Position numbers and translations under genes: made by a program
The notes under the pieces: generated by a model
Told to the model about the DNA's origin: nothing
Seen by the model: the letters and a program-made list of their open reading frames with translations, nothing else
Databases searched by the model: none
Source of the DNA: Tardibacter sp963781025
Lineage (GTDB): Bacteria; Pseudomonadota; Alphaproteobacteria; Sphingomonadales; Sphingomonadaceae
Reading direction: 5' to 3'
DNA length: 64,000 nucleotides
NCBI GenBank assembly: GCA_963781025.1
Contig: CAWADU010000003.1
Location: 62,001-126,000 of the forward strand
Part shown: piece after piece, positions 9,541 to 18,913 of the stretch
Numbering within the stretch: position 1 is the first letter of the stretch
Layout of the letters: each line of letters opens with the position of its first letter

Positions 9541-10400
9541 ATGTTTGGCCGATCCTGAGGCCGAATCTCTTGCGAGGGTCGCGGGCGCGATAGAAATCGG
9601 CCAGCACCGGCTTTGCCCGGTAAAGATGGCCGACATATGCTCGGCCGGATATCGAGCTGGAGCAGCATCCGCTGCTCCAGCTCGTTTGCATTTAGGCCGT
9701 CATGGCCAGATGGTCCCAATGGAAGTCGTCTTAGGAGAAGTGCCCATAACAGGGCGCACGGGTGATCCGTTCGGCGATATCGCCAGAAAGACGCTCGACC
9801 CGGTGGCGCTCGACCCGGTGGCGCTCGACCCGTCACGCGTTACGGCGGAGCGGGATGTCGACCAAGATGAGGCCCATCTCAGTGCGATGAGCCGCACTCT
9901 GCCGCATCCCGGCCCCTGCACCGGTGCCGGAAAGCACGCTGCTCCAGGTGGGGCAGCTACACGGGCCGATTGGTCCCGATATAAAAGGTCGGCGTTTCCA
10001 CGTTCTTTAGTAGGGTGTCCGAGGCGCGCGGCAAACAGGGAGGCGCGCGGGCCCGGCGCGCCCGGGGCGTCCAGACGCCTCGAACAGCCGTCGCGGATCG
10101 GTGTTGTACCGGGCCGGGGTGTCGGATCGACGCGCCGTACCTGCGCGGCATAATCATAAATCAGCGTCTCGACGTTCAGCTCCCGGTCGATATCGGCCTG
10201 TTGGAGGCCGTGTTGTCGAACCGAGCGATCAGCGCCAACGGCTGTGTGCCCTTCCGGCGAGCAGTTGCGAACGCCGAGATGATGGAGACTGAATTCTTGC
10301 GGGCGGCGGTCAGCAAATGACGATTGTCGACGCACTTCCGGAGCGCGTCGACCAAAGCTTGGGGATCGGGGATCGGGATCGGACGCGTATGCGCACGCGC
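9541..10400 (-). pseudogene. dld: Remnant of quinone-dependent D-lactate dehydrogenase (dld)
   Basis: No intact gene, but pieces of Dld appear in order on the minus strand in several frames. Near 10,380 there is an N-terminal-like DPQALVDALRKCVDNRHLLT. Near 9,770 there is a piece like the Dld active-site region (APCYGHF). Near 9,540-9,640 there is the characteristic C-terminus (YVGHLYRAKPVLADFYRA, ending IGQTS). Dld is ~570 aa (~1.7 kb), so about half is deleted and frameshifts separate the parts. A 15-bp tandem repeat (three copies of CGCTCGACCCGGTGG, the last partial, 9793-9830) lies inside. Confidence 0.6.
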
Positions 10401-10426
10401 CCGTCACCCTTCAACTTCCGCCGAGG

Positions 10427-10948
10427 TCAGCCTGCAACGCGCGAAGGCGACAGCAAGCGGCGGGCGCGTATCGCCATCTCCACCCGCTGGACGCCAAACA
10501 TGGCGAGCGCGAAGAACAGGAAGGCGTCAGTGACGACGGTCGCGTCCATGTGCACGCTCTGCGCCTCCTCGATGAGCACGCTCTTGAGCGCGATACGCAA
10601 CCCGATCAAGACGACGAGGAGGATCAAGGCGAGGGGCGACCCATGGCTGTTCAGCGTCTGGGTTTCGGGATCGACGGTGATCCGGATCAGGCGGCCACGA
10701 TACCAGCCTGCAGCGGCACCGATCGGCAACGCCAGCAGCGGCCACAGCCACTGAGCCCCGTGCGGCGGAGCTTGGAGGATTGCGCCCGCCGCGATCACGG
10801 CAAGGACTGCGGGGAAGATCCACAGCCGGTCGATCTTCAGCGGACGTGATCCCAGCATCCGGCGCATGCGCCAATAAACAAGGCCGAGGATCACAACGGC
10901 GATCAGGCCGTTGACGGCATAGGCCGCAACTGCAGAACTATTGGGCAC
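10427..10948 (-). CDS. Four-helix membrane protein of unknown function (CcdC-like)
   Basis: 173 aa with about four transmembrane helices and a short soluble loop between helices 2 and 3 (RGRLIRITVDPETQTL). The layout resembles the DUF1453/CcdC-type membrane proteins, but the match is only by general pattern. The start is taken as GTG 10948 because TGGAGGT sits six bases upstream; an upstream ATG in the same frame lacks a ribosome site. It is divergent from the FAD-dependent gene at 11124. Confidence 0.65.
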   Translation of the reverse strand: MPNSSAVAAYAVNGLIAVVILGLVYWRMRRMLGSRPLKIDRLWIFPAVLAVIAAGAILQAPPHGAQWLWPLLALPIGAAAGWYRGRLIRITVDPETQTLNSHGSPLALILLVVLIGLRIALKSVLIEEAQSVHMDATVVTDAFLFFALAMFGVQRVEMAIRARRLLSPSRVAG

Positions 10949-11123
10949 GTAACCTCCATCTTTGAAACGCGGAAAAAGGGTCCTTCTGAAGATCGACCGC
11001 TTCTGCGCGCCGCGCTTTACACGGGTTCGATTTACGGTATGCCATCTGCGACAAGGCGACAAGATCGAACGACATCGATCCAACAACATCGCTTATGAAT
11101 TTGGGGAAAAGAGGAATATCCAG

Positions 11124-12677
11124 ATGGGTGGTATCGCGAGGCGTACAGTCTTGGAAATGGGTTTGGTGGCAATGGCCACGCCTGCCTGGGCGCGACGACG
11201 CACCGTTGCCGATGTGCTGGTCTACGGTGCCACCGCCAGTGGGGTGATGGCCGCGGTCGCGGCGGCACGAGAAGGCAGCTCGGTGATCCTCCTCGAGGCA
11301 AGCCATCATGTAGGCGGGATGCTGACCGGTGGGCTGAGCGCGACAGACAAGGGCAATGTCGACGTGATCGGCGGCCTGGCGCGGGAATTCTTCGTGCAGG
11401 CCGGGCGCCATTACGGATTGCCCGTCACGTGGCAATTCGAACCCTCGCTGGGCTTGGCCATCCTGAAGAAGTGGCTGCGCGATCATGACATCAGGCCGTT
11501 GCTCGGCGATCCGGCCGAAGCGGTCGAGATGGAAGGGCGCGAGATCCGGCGTATCCGGTGTGCGTCGGGCGCGATCTATGAAGCGAAGACCTTCATCGAC
11601 GCGAGTTATGAGGGCGATCTGATGGCGCTCGCCGGCGTGAAGCATATCGTCGGGCGGGAAGGGCGCGACACTTATGGCGAGCCGCTCGCCGGCCGGCTCG
11701 AATTCAGCGTGCACGATCAGTTCTGGACGCCTGTGAATCGATATGACGCGGCGGGCAATCTGCTGCCGCTTGTCGGAACCGGCAACTCCGGCACGCCGGG
11801 CGCGGGCGACCAAAGGGTTCAGTCGTACAATTACCGGATCTGCGTTTCGTCGGATGCGGCCAACCGGCTGCCATTCCCCAAACCGCCCGCTTATGATCCC
11901 GATTATTTCGCGCTGCTGGCGCGCTATCTTCAGAATCCGGGCAAGGAACTGACGATCAAGGATATCCTGATGCCTGTCGGGATTTACGGCAACAAGCTCG
12001 ATCTCAACAACAACGGCCCGATCTCGACCGATTATCTCGGCGCCAGCGATCGCTATCCGACTGCCGGCTGGGCCGAGCGGGCGCAGATCGCAGAAGCGCA
12101 TCGCCGGTACAATCTCGGCTTCCTGTACTTCATCGCGAACGATCGGTCGGTACCCGCGCGCCTGCGCGACGAACTGAACCAATGGGGTCTTGCCAAGGAC
12201 GAATTCACCGCGACCAGCAACTTCCCGCCCCAGCTCTATGTACGCGAGGCGCGGCGGCTACTGGGCGATTATGTGATGACCCAGCGCGACGTCCAGAGCG
12301 ATATCGTGAAGCCGGACGCGATAGGCATGGGCAGCTTCCCGATAGATTCCCACCATTTCCAGCGCATCGCGTCGCCGGTCGGCGCAGTGATCAACGAGGG
12401 CTTCATGGTCACGCTGCTCGCGAAGCCCTATCAAATGCCCTATCGGTGCATGACGCCGAAAAAGGACGATTGTTCCAACTTGCTCGTGACGGTCTGCTGC
12501 TCCGCCTCGCATGTCGCCTATTCGACGATCCGGATGGAGCCTCAGTACATGATCCTGGGCGAGGCCGCCGGAGTTGCAGCAGCCCAAGCCGCCCGCGCGC
12601 GCGCGCCGGTGCAGTCGGTCGATGTCGCCGCAGTACGCGCCCGGCTGGCCAGCCAGGGACAGGTGCTCCAGCTTTAA
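11124..12677 (+). CDS. FAD-dependent oxidoreductase with Tat-like leader
   Basis: 517 aa. ATG 11124 has GAGGA eight bases upstream. Residues 1-25 carry an RRTVLEMG segment and a hydrophobic core, a plausible twin-arginine signal, implying export with bound flavin. The FAD-binding segment reads LVYGATASGVMAAVAAARE, followed by LLEASHHVGGMLTGGLS. This matches the FAD_oxidored group (PF12831-like), many of which sit in polysaccharide or aromatic catabolic clusters. Substrate unknown. Single gene. Confidence 0.85.
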   Translation: MGGIARRTVLEMGLVAMATPAWARRRTVADVLVYGATASGVMAAVAAAREGSSVILLEASHHVGGMLTGGLSATDKGNVDVIGGLAREFFVQAGRHYGLPVTWQFEPSLGLAILKKWLRDHDIRPLLGDPAEAVEMEGREIRRIRCASGAIYEAKTFIDASYEGDLMALAGVKHIVGREGRDTYGEPLAGRLEFSVHDQFWTPVNRYDAAGNLLPLVGTGNSGTPGAGDQRVQSYNYRICVSSDAANRLPFPKPPAYDPDYFALLARYLQNPGKELTIKDILMPVGIYGNKLDLNNNGPISTDYLGASDRYPTAGWAERAQIAEAHRRYNLGFLYFIANDRSVPARLRDELNQWGLAKDEFTATSNFPPQLYVREARRLLGDYVMTQRDVQSDIVKPDAIGMGSFPIDSHHFQRIASPVGAVINEGFMVTLLAKPYQMPYRCMTPKKDDCSNLLVTVCCSASHVAYSTIRMEPQYMILGEAAGVAAAQAARARAPVQSVDVAAVRARLASQGQVLQL

Positions 12678-12866
12678 GAGGCCCGATCCCGTGGCGTGAA
12701 TGCGGTCGGGACAGCGTACACCCGGCCGCAAAGCCCGATTCAATACCGGCGGACGTCTACGATCAGGCGGTGGGGCACCGCGCCGGTGGGCCCGCCTTGT
12801 TCGAATACTGGCGGTGGCGGGAATTGCGGCTGGTCGTCATGTTCGTAGCCATACGCCGATATCGAA

Positions 12867-12897
12867 GACGCCCGGCATCGCATCCGATCCGGGCGTC
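12867..12897. terminator. Hairpin between convergent genes
   Basis: GACGCCCGG and CCGGGCGTC form a 9-bp perfect stem with a 13-base loop in the gap between the convergent FAD-dependent gene (+) and the SDR-ligase gene (-). There is only a weak T stretch, so it may be a bidirectional terminator. The rest of the 12,678-12,962 gap shows nothing recognisable. Confidence 0.45.
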
Positions 12898-12962
12898 CTT
12901 GATGACCTGGTCATGCATCGTTCAACTCTTTCGGTAACGCGTCACCGGGGAGTTGCTTGTCT

Positions 12963-15659
12963 TTAGGCGGAGCCGATCGGCGAGAACAGCGACCGGAGTT
13001 CCCGCTTCATGATCTTGCCGGTCTGGTTGCGTGGCAGCGGTTCCGGCTGGAGCAGCACCTCTACCGGCACCTTGAACGCGGCGAGGCGCGCTGCAACGAA
13101 GCTGCGAAGCTCCTCGCCGCTCGTCGTCGCTCCGGGACGCAGATGGAGGATTGCGCCGGGGACTTCGCCGAGTGTCGGATGCGGGATCGGGACGATCGCC
13201 GCGTCGATCACGTCGGGATGCTCGTAAAAGGCGTTCTCGATCTCGACGCAATAGATGTTCTCGCCGCCGCGAATCAGCATGTCCTTCTTGCGATCGACGA
13301 TGAACAGGAAGCCGTCCTTGTCGATCCGGCCGATATCGCCGGTGCGCACCCAGCCGTCGATGAAGGTCTCCGCGGTGTCCTCGGGCCGATTCCAATAGCC
13401 CTTGATGACGCCGGGGCCCTTGGCCCAGAGTTCGCCTACCTCATCCGCCGGCAGCGTATTTCCATCGGCGTCGGTCACCTTGACGTCCCAGATCGGCAGC
13501 GCGAGCCCAGCGGAATTGGGCAGTGCCTCATAGTCCAGGCCGGCATGCTGGGTGACGCCGCCAGAGGTTTCGGTCATGCCCCAGGCGTTCGTCGCCGACA
13601 CGCCGGGAAAGCGTTTTTGCACCATCGCCACCAGTTCCGGCGGGGACGATGCACCGCCCCAGCCGATCAATTCGAGCGACGAGAGATCATAACGATCGCG
13701 CTCGGGATGCGTCGCCAGCTCCTGTGCGACGGTCGGAACTCCGCCAGCATGGGTGATGCGTTCGCGCTCGATCAACTGCATCGCGCGCTCGGCATTCCAT
13801 TTGTGCATCAGCACCATCTTTCCACCATAGAGCATCGCCGGGACCAGCTGGATGAAGGCGCCATTGGCATGGAAGAAGGGCACGGAAAGCAGCAAGGCGA
13901 TGCCACGGTCGCGGGGCGCCGGCAGGGCGCCTTTGTGCCGCAGGGCGTTGCGGGCAGCACCGAAGCTGCCCGATGGAAAGCTCGACATGATATTCCGGTG
14001 CGTCATCAGCGCACCCTTGGGGTTGCCGGTCGTCCCGGACGTGAACAGGATGCACACCTCGTCCTCGGGCGTCAGCTCGATGTCGGGTGTCTTTTCGTTG
14101 GGTAGCGACGCCCAGTCGGCCGAACGCCCGATCACCGATTCGAGCGCCGTTACGCCCTGCGGCAAGGGGGAAGTTGCGCGGGTGACGAAGACATGGTTTA
14201 GATCGGGACACGCGCTCAGGTGATCGCGCAGGCGATCATACCGCTCGGCATCCGCGACCAGCACCTTGGCGCCGCAATCGCGCAGGCCATATTCAAGCTC
14301 GGCGCCCAGCCACCAACCATTCATCGGGGTGACTATGGCCCCGCACAGCATGGCCCCATAGAAGGCGACAGGCCATTCCGGCAGATTGCGCATCGCGATC
14401 GCGACCCGGTCTCCCTTGGTGACGCCGCGCGTGCGCAGTTCCCCGGCAAAAGCGATCGCTGCACGAGCGAACGCCTCGAACGAGATCCGCTCTTCCTCAT
14501 AGACGAGGAAGGTCGCGTCGCCATGGCTGCGCGTCGTCACGAAGACATCGTACAAGGTAGGCGGAACTTGCTTCCAGGTTTTCAGCCGAACCCCGCGCAC
14601 CGTCACATCGGTCAGCTCATAGCGCGAACCCGGAGCCGTCAGGATCTTGTGCGTCTCCGCAAACGACATCGCCGGCCAGGATGGGCTGTTCTGCTCCGTT
14701 GACACCGTCGGGGACTGCGGGCTTGTCAACGCGCTTTTGGACGCCTCCAGGATCGTCAGGTCGAAACCTGGAACCTTGGTCAGTTCTACTGCCGTTTGTA
14801 CCGCAGCGTTTTCCGGCACTATTTCGTCCGTGCGGTCACAAACATCGGCGAAGCGCCCGGCAAGCGTGACGGCGATATCATCGCTGTCGCCGATATAGAT
14901 GCCCTTGGTGAGCGTCACATTGGCACGCTCGAAACAGCCGGCGCCGGCGGCCAGGACGGTGCGCTGCGGCGCTTCCTCGCTCGCCAGGAACACGAGGCCG
15001 GGGCTGATCAGCTCGGGCGCGAGCGCCTCGCCGGCCTCGCCGAACAACAGGTCTTCGGTCATGCGCGTGGTCGCGACCGGCGCCAGCGCATTGACACGGA
15101 TGCCGTATTTATCTCCCTCGAGCGCAAGCGTCTGCATCAGCCCGATGAGCGCCATCTTGGCCGCGCCGTAATTCGCCTGGCCGAAATTGCCATAGAGGCC
15201 CGATGCCGAGCTGGTCATGATGATCCGGCCATATTTCTGGTCGCGCATGATCTGCCAGACGGCCTTGGTGCAATTGACCGCGCCCATAAGGTGGACGTCG
15301 ACAACGAAACGAAAATCCTCGAGCGTCATGTTGGCGAAGGTCTTGTCGCGCAGCACGCCGGCGTTGTTGACCAGAATGTCGATCCGGCCCCATTTGGCCA
15401 TCGCCTGGTCGACCATGGACTGCACGGCGTCGACATCGGTGACCGACGCGCCATTCGCGATCGCTTCACCACCCAGCGCACGTATTTCGTCCACGACAGC
15501 CTGGGCTCGATCGATCGAACGCCCCGCTTCTCCCGCGATGCTGTCGCCGAGATCGTTGACGATCAGCTTCGCCCCGCGTTTCGCGAGCGCCAGCGCGTGC
15601 AGACGCCCGAGGCCACCTCCCGCCCCGGTGACGATGGCTATGCGTCCGTCGAAATTCAT
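12963..15659 (-). CDS. SDR dehydrogenase fused to acyl-CoA ligase (bifunctional)
   Basis: 898 aa in one uninterrupted frame. Residues 1-~300 are a short-chain dehydrogenase of the multifunctional beta-oxidation type: TGAGGGLG at 11-18, NNAG near 97, then TSSASGLYG and YGAAK supplying Ser, Tyr and Lys. After a ~40-residue linker comes a complete AMP-binding acyl-CoA ligase: P-loop LFTSGTTGNPKGA, WGMTETSG, RTGDIG and the C-terminal GKIMKREL lysine. The pair could activate a carboxylic acid and oxidise a hydroxyacyl-CoA in one polypeptide. Its start overlaps the stop of the MFS transporter gene (ATGA), so uptake and activation are co-transcribed. Confidence 0.88.
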   Translation of the reverse strand: MNFDGRIAIVTGAGGGLGRLHALALAKRGAKLIVNDLGDSIAGEAGRSIDRAQAVVDEIRALGGEAIANGASVTDVDAVQSMVDQAMAKWGRIDILVNNAGVLRDKTFANMTLEDFRFVVDVHLMGAVNCTKAVWQIMRDQKYGRIIMTSSASGLYGNFGQANYGAAKMALIGLMQTLALEGDKYGIRVNALAPVATTRMTEDLLFGEAGEALAPELISPGLVFLASEEAPQRTVLAAGAGCFERANVTLTKGIYIGDSDDIAVTLAGRFADVCDRTDEIVPENAAVQTAVELTKVPGFDLTILEASKSALTSPQSPTVSTEQNSPSWPAMSFAETHKILTAPGSRYELTDVTVRGVRLKTWKQVPPTLYDVFVTTRSHGDATFLVYEEERISFEAFARAAIAFAGELRTRGVTKGDRVAIAMRNLPEWPVAFYGAMLCGAIVTPMNGWWLGAELEYGLRDCGAKVLVADAERYDRLRDHLSACPDLNHVFVTRATSPLPQGVTALESVIGRSADWASLPNEKTPDIELTPEDEVCILFTSGTTGNPKGALMTHRNIMSSFPSGSFGAARNALRHKGALPAPRDRGIALLLSVPFFHANGAFIQLVPAMLYGGKMVLMHKWNAERAMQLIERERITHAGGVPTVAQELATHPERDRYDLSSLELIGWGGASSPPELVAMVQKRFPGVSATNAWGMTETSGGVTQHAGLDYEALPNSAGLALPIWDVKVTDADGNTLPADEVGELWAKGPGVIKGYWNRPEDTAETFIDGWVRTGDIGRIDKDGFLFIVDRKKDMLIRGGENIYCVEIENAFYEHPDVIDAAIVPIPHPTLGEVPGAILHLRPGATTSGEELRSFVAARLAAFKVPVEVLLQPEPLPRNQTGKIMKRELRSLFSPIGSA

Positions 15660-17176
15660 GCGGTTTGTTCCCTGTTCTGGTGGGTGGGTGTCAAATGACT
15701 GGCTGCCGCGTCCGGCGAAAGCACACGGCCAATGGCGGCCTCGTCCGACAGGCGTCGAAGATTCTCTTCATGACGCGTGCGCGTGATCCGGTATCCGGCC
15801 AGCGACAGCATGGAGAGCGCGTAGATGAGGAACATCGACGGCGTATAGGCCGCGCCGAGGCGCCAGATAATGTCGGGGTTGATCTGCCCCGGCGTGGCGT
15901 GTTCGGGGAAGTGCGCGAGGGTAAGAACGAGGCTGGCGAGGAAAATGCCCAGCCCCGAAACCGCCTTTTGCATGACCACGCCGGCTGCCATGATCAGCCC
16001 TTCGGAGCGGCGACCGGTGCTCACCGCGCTGTCTTCCACCACGTCGAGCCCCATAGACGGCATCAGGATCGCGAAGATCAGGATCGCGGTCATCGACACG
16101 GTGTGGATGACAAGAAGAACCGGCAGGATAAGGGGCGATTCGTTCGACAGGAACAGACCGGCCAGCCGCAACACGATCGGAACGTTGAGAAGGATGATGC
16201 CCATAGGCAGCATCACCAACGCGGCGGGTTTTTTGCCGATGCGGCGCGCGAGCGGCGCGGCGAAGAAGAAGGCGAGGGCCGTTGCCACCGCCTGGGCGAT
16301 CAGGAACAGCGACGTCGCCGCCGCGCTGAAGCCCCAGAAATAGGTGTTGAGATAGACGCCGAGCGCGGTGGTGAGCCCGCTGCCCATCGAGCCAAACAGC
16401 ATCGTCGCCAGAAGCGCGAGGAGCGACCGGTTGGATAAAGTCCTCATCGCTTCGCGGAGGGTCGATGCGAGCGGCATCTTCTCGCGCTGTGGCGGCACCG
16501 AAAAGCGCGGAATGTGGCGATGCGTGCCGAGCGCCGAGACCAGGATGACGAGGAACATGAGGCCGGACGCGATCAGGCCATAGAGGTGATAGCCGGCGGG
16601 GTTGAGCTGACCCACAGGATGGGTGGCGTCGGGGCGTAGCAGGACATTGAATGTGAAGACGGCCATGCCGAGGCCGCCCACCGCGCCGAACAGATAACGG
16701 AAGCTGGTGAGCGAGGTGCGCTCGTCGTAATCCTTGGTCAGCTCGGGCATCATCGCCGAGCTGGGCAGCTCGAACAACGAGATGAAACTGCGTGCCAGGA
16801 TCGCCACGCAAACGAGATGGGCGACCTGCCAGGTGTAGGATCCCGAAGGCGGGAACCAGAGCGCAAGATAGGCAAGCGAGGCGGGAAGCGCCGCGATATA
16901 CATGAAGGGATGGCGCCGGCCCCAGCGCGACCGCAGGTGATCCGATGCGTGGCCGATAAGAGGATCGATAAATGCATCGAGCACCAGCGCGATCATGATC
17001 GCCAGCCCGACCGTCTGTGCGGGCAGCCCGACCACCTGGTTGTAGAACAGCAGCAGCAGCATGCTGAACCCGCCGTCCTTGATGCCATAGGCGATGGCGC
17101 CGACGCCGCAGTACACCCGGGTCGAATAGTCGAGCCGTTCGGACGGCGCGGACCGCTTGCCGGACAGGGCCGTCAC
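15656..17176 (-). CDS. MFS transporter of the GPH (MelB-like) sugar/acid:cation symporter family
   Basis: 506 aa, 12 predicted helices. The loop after helix 2 reads DPLIGHASDHLRSRWGRRHP, the GPH family signature, where the Asp contributes to cation coupling. N-terminal YGVGAIAYGIKDG-type sequence also fits. It is the first gene of a two-gene operon with the SDR-ligase fusion. The likely cargo is a carboxylate or glycoside fed to that enzyme, but this is inference from linkage. Confidence 0.88.
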   Translation of the reverse strand: MTALSGKRSAPSERLDYSTRVYCGVGAIAYGIKDGGFSMLLLLFYNQVVGLPAQTVGLAIMIALVLDAFIDPLIGHASDHLRSRWGRRHPFMYIAALPASLAYLALWFPPSGSYTWQVAHLVCVAILARSFISLFELPSSAMMPELTKDYDERTSLTSFRYLFGAVGGLGMAVFTFNVLLRPDATHPVGQLNPAGYHLYGLIASGLMFLVILVSALGTHRHIPRFSVPPQREKMPLASTLREAMRTLSNRSLLALLATMLFGSMGSGLTTALGVYLNTYFWGFSAAATSLFLIAQAVATALAFFFAAPLARRIGKKPAALVMLPMGIILLNVPIVLRLAGLFLSNESPLILPVLLVIHTVSMTAILIFAILMPSMGLDVVEDSAVSTGRRSEGLIMAAGVVMQKAVSGLGIFLASLVLTLAHFPEHATPGQINPDIIWRLGAAYTPSMFLIYALSMLSLAGYRITRTRHEENLRRLSDEAAIGRVLSPDAAASHLTPTHQNREQTA

Positions 17177-17256
17177 GAGCGGCGATCCAAGAGTGGTGCG
17201 CTATTACGGTCTCCGGTTGCCATCATCTCGATCCTCTGCGCTGGCTGTCGCGAACG

Positions 17257-17526
17257 TCACTGGGCGCTCGGCACCAAGTTTGTAATTACAGCATGTTCTG
17301 CAGACCAACATATCCGGGCGTCAATACAAAAAGTTGGATTTGAGGTTTGTTGTTCGGTGGAGCATTCCCCGGGTGCGGCGCGATAGTCGCCAAAGCGGTG
17401 CTCCATCGCGTCGAACAATTCGGTCCTGAGCGCATTGCTCATCGCATTGCGCTTCGCCGGGCGGTTCAGCGTGATGTGTGCGGCACCATCGGCTGGCGCG
17501 TCCATCAGGACGAATTCATAACTCAA
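17257..17526 (-). pseudogene. Truncated 5' end of an enoyl-CoA hydratase gene
   Basis: The first ~45 codons read as a normal crotonase N-terminus (HITLNRPAKRNAMSNALRTE, then LFDAME). After that the similarity stops, and a further ~40 unrelated codons lead to a stop. The oxyanion-hole regions are missing. A crotonase is ~260 aa, so this is a broken gene, perhaps cut by a deletion at about 17,400. Confidence 0.65.
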
Positions 17527-17838
17527 TCACGCCCTCCCGCTCGTCGGATTTGTGATAACAGTATGTTTCGACCTTGCATGGGATTTCGCGCAAGGCGTTT
17601 GTATATGCGACGGAATATCAAGGGAATTATCCCGCGACGCCTCCCCCCGATCACATATTTTGAAAATGAGATTGCTTTTTCGGCGGCGGTATCGGTCGCG
17701 CTTGGCGCGGCGGGAGTTGAGAAGACGTGAAGAGTTGAAGGCGGGCGGGCCGCGCTCAGTCAGTTCTTTCGCCGCCCAACCCCCGATGCCGGAGCCGAAA
17801 TCGAGAAAGGGATGCCGCCCGACTCTAAGCGGCCCGGC
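17527..17838 (-). other. Gene-poor stretch with a possible methyltransferase scrap
   Basis: No complete gene. On the minus strand at about 17,760-17,825 the frame reads FLDFGSGIGGWAAKEL, which looks like motif I of a SAM-dependent methyltransferase, but only ~20 residues are recognisable. This may be further decay linked to the neighbouring crotonase fragment. The rest shows nothing I can name. Confidence 0.3.
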
Positions 17839-18759
17839 TTACCCCGTGAGGCCTTTGACGAAGTTGAGGCTTTCCTCGAGCTCGGTATAGACCGGCTTCA
17901 CGAACGGCGGCTCGAGTTCGATGTAATACTGGTCGATTTTGCTCTTGCGCATCTCCGCGAATACGGGCTTCCAGTCGATGATGCCTTGGCCGGCCGCAAT
18001 CGTCTGGAGATCCTTGCCAGGCTCCTTGAGAGCCCGGATATCCTTGATGTGGAGCAGCTTGATCCGCGCGCGGTGATCGCGCAATTCCTTCGCCGGATCG
18101 CCACCCATGCAGGCGACATAGGCGCAATCCATCTCGAAATCGACCAGATCAGGATCGGTTTCGCGCATCAGGATCTCGAAGCCGTTGGTGTCACCCTGCG
18201 GCAGGAATTCCCAGAAATGATTGTGATAGGCGAAGCGCAGGCCGTGCTTGATCGCCTTGGCGCCGAGGTCGTTGAGGAACCCTGCCGCGAAGCGCCAGTC
18301 GTCGGCGTTGAGCTTGTCGAAGGTCTCAGCGGCCATCTTGGTGCCCGGCCGAAGCGGCGGGAGCAGGTTCACGCAGTAGCGCGCGCCGAACTTGGCAAAG
18401 CCCTCGAAAATGACGTCGCCATGCGTTTCCAGCGAGGGCATTTGCGGGGCGAGCGGGTTGGGCAGGGCGCCCACGCTGATGCAGCCCAGGCCGGCATTAT
18501 TGAGCGCGGCGCGCACCTGCTCGGGCGTCTTGCCGTAGAAACTGGGGGCCTCGACCTCGCGAAAGCCCATCGCGGCGACCTTCTGGATCGTCCCGTCGAA
18601 ATCCTTCACCAGCTCCTCGCCGAGCGGATAGAGTTCCAGGCCCGGTTTCATTCCGGTCAGCCGGTCGTGGGTCGCTGCCAGGCTGCTCGTGGAAGTAGCT
18701 GCCATCAATGCGCCCGTGCCGATCATGGCTATCGCGTCTCGTCGGGAAAGCTCGGTCAT
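17839..18759 (-). CDS. Sugar phosphate isomerase/epimerase family protein with Tat leader
   Basis: 306 aa. Start ATG 18759 has GAAGGA five bases before the start. The leader has SRRDAIAMIG and a hydrophobic Ala-rich stretch, a plausible twin-arginine signal. The body is a xylose-isomerase-like TIM barrel: EVEAPSFYG, YHNHFWEF, DFEMDCAYV, LLHIKDI and the C-terminal YYIELE supply the usual metal-binding Glu, Asp and His positions. Such exported proteins act on sugars or cyclic polyols; the substrate is not evident. Single gene. Confidence 0.85.
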   Translation of the reverse strand: MTELSRRDAIAMIGTGALMAATSTSSLAATHDRLTGMKPGLELYPLGEELVKDFDGTIQKVAAMGFREVEAPSFYGKTPEQVRAALNNAGLGCISVGALPNPLAPQMPSLETHGDVIFEGFAKFGARYCVNLLPPLRPGTKMAAETFDKLNADDWRFAAGFLNDLGAKAIKHGLRFAYHNHFWEFLPQGDTNGFEILMRETDPDLVDFEMDCAYVACMGGDPAKELRDHRARIKLLHIKDIRALKEPGKDLQTIAAGQGIIDWKPVFAEMRKSKIDQYYIELEPPFVKPVYTELEESLNFVKGLTG

Positions 18760-18913
18760 ACCCATCCTTCAAATATGTTTCGACAACGGGCGTTCTTGAG
18801 CACCTCTGTTGCGACTCTCAGCATACAGAGCATACAGAAAATCTAAATCCGGCAAAATGCGGGATCAGGGAGCCGCCCGTTTTGCCCTGATCCGTGGTCC
18901 GATCCCGGCCATC

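Noticed and set aside
9541..10400. Insertion-sequence remnant
   Set aside because: At first the broken frames looked like a dead transposase, but no transposase motifs or terminal inverted repeats appear, while the C-terminal piece fits D-lactate dehydrogenase.
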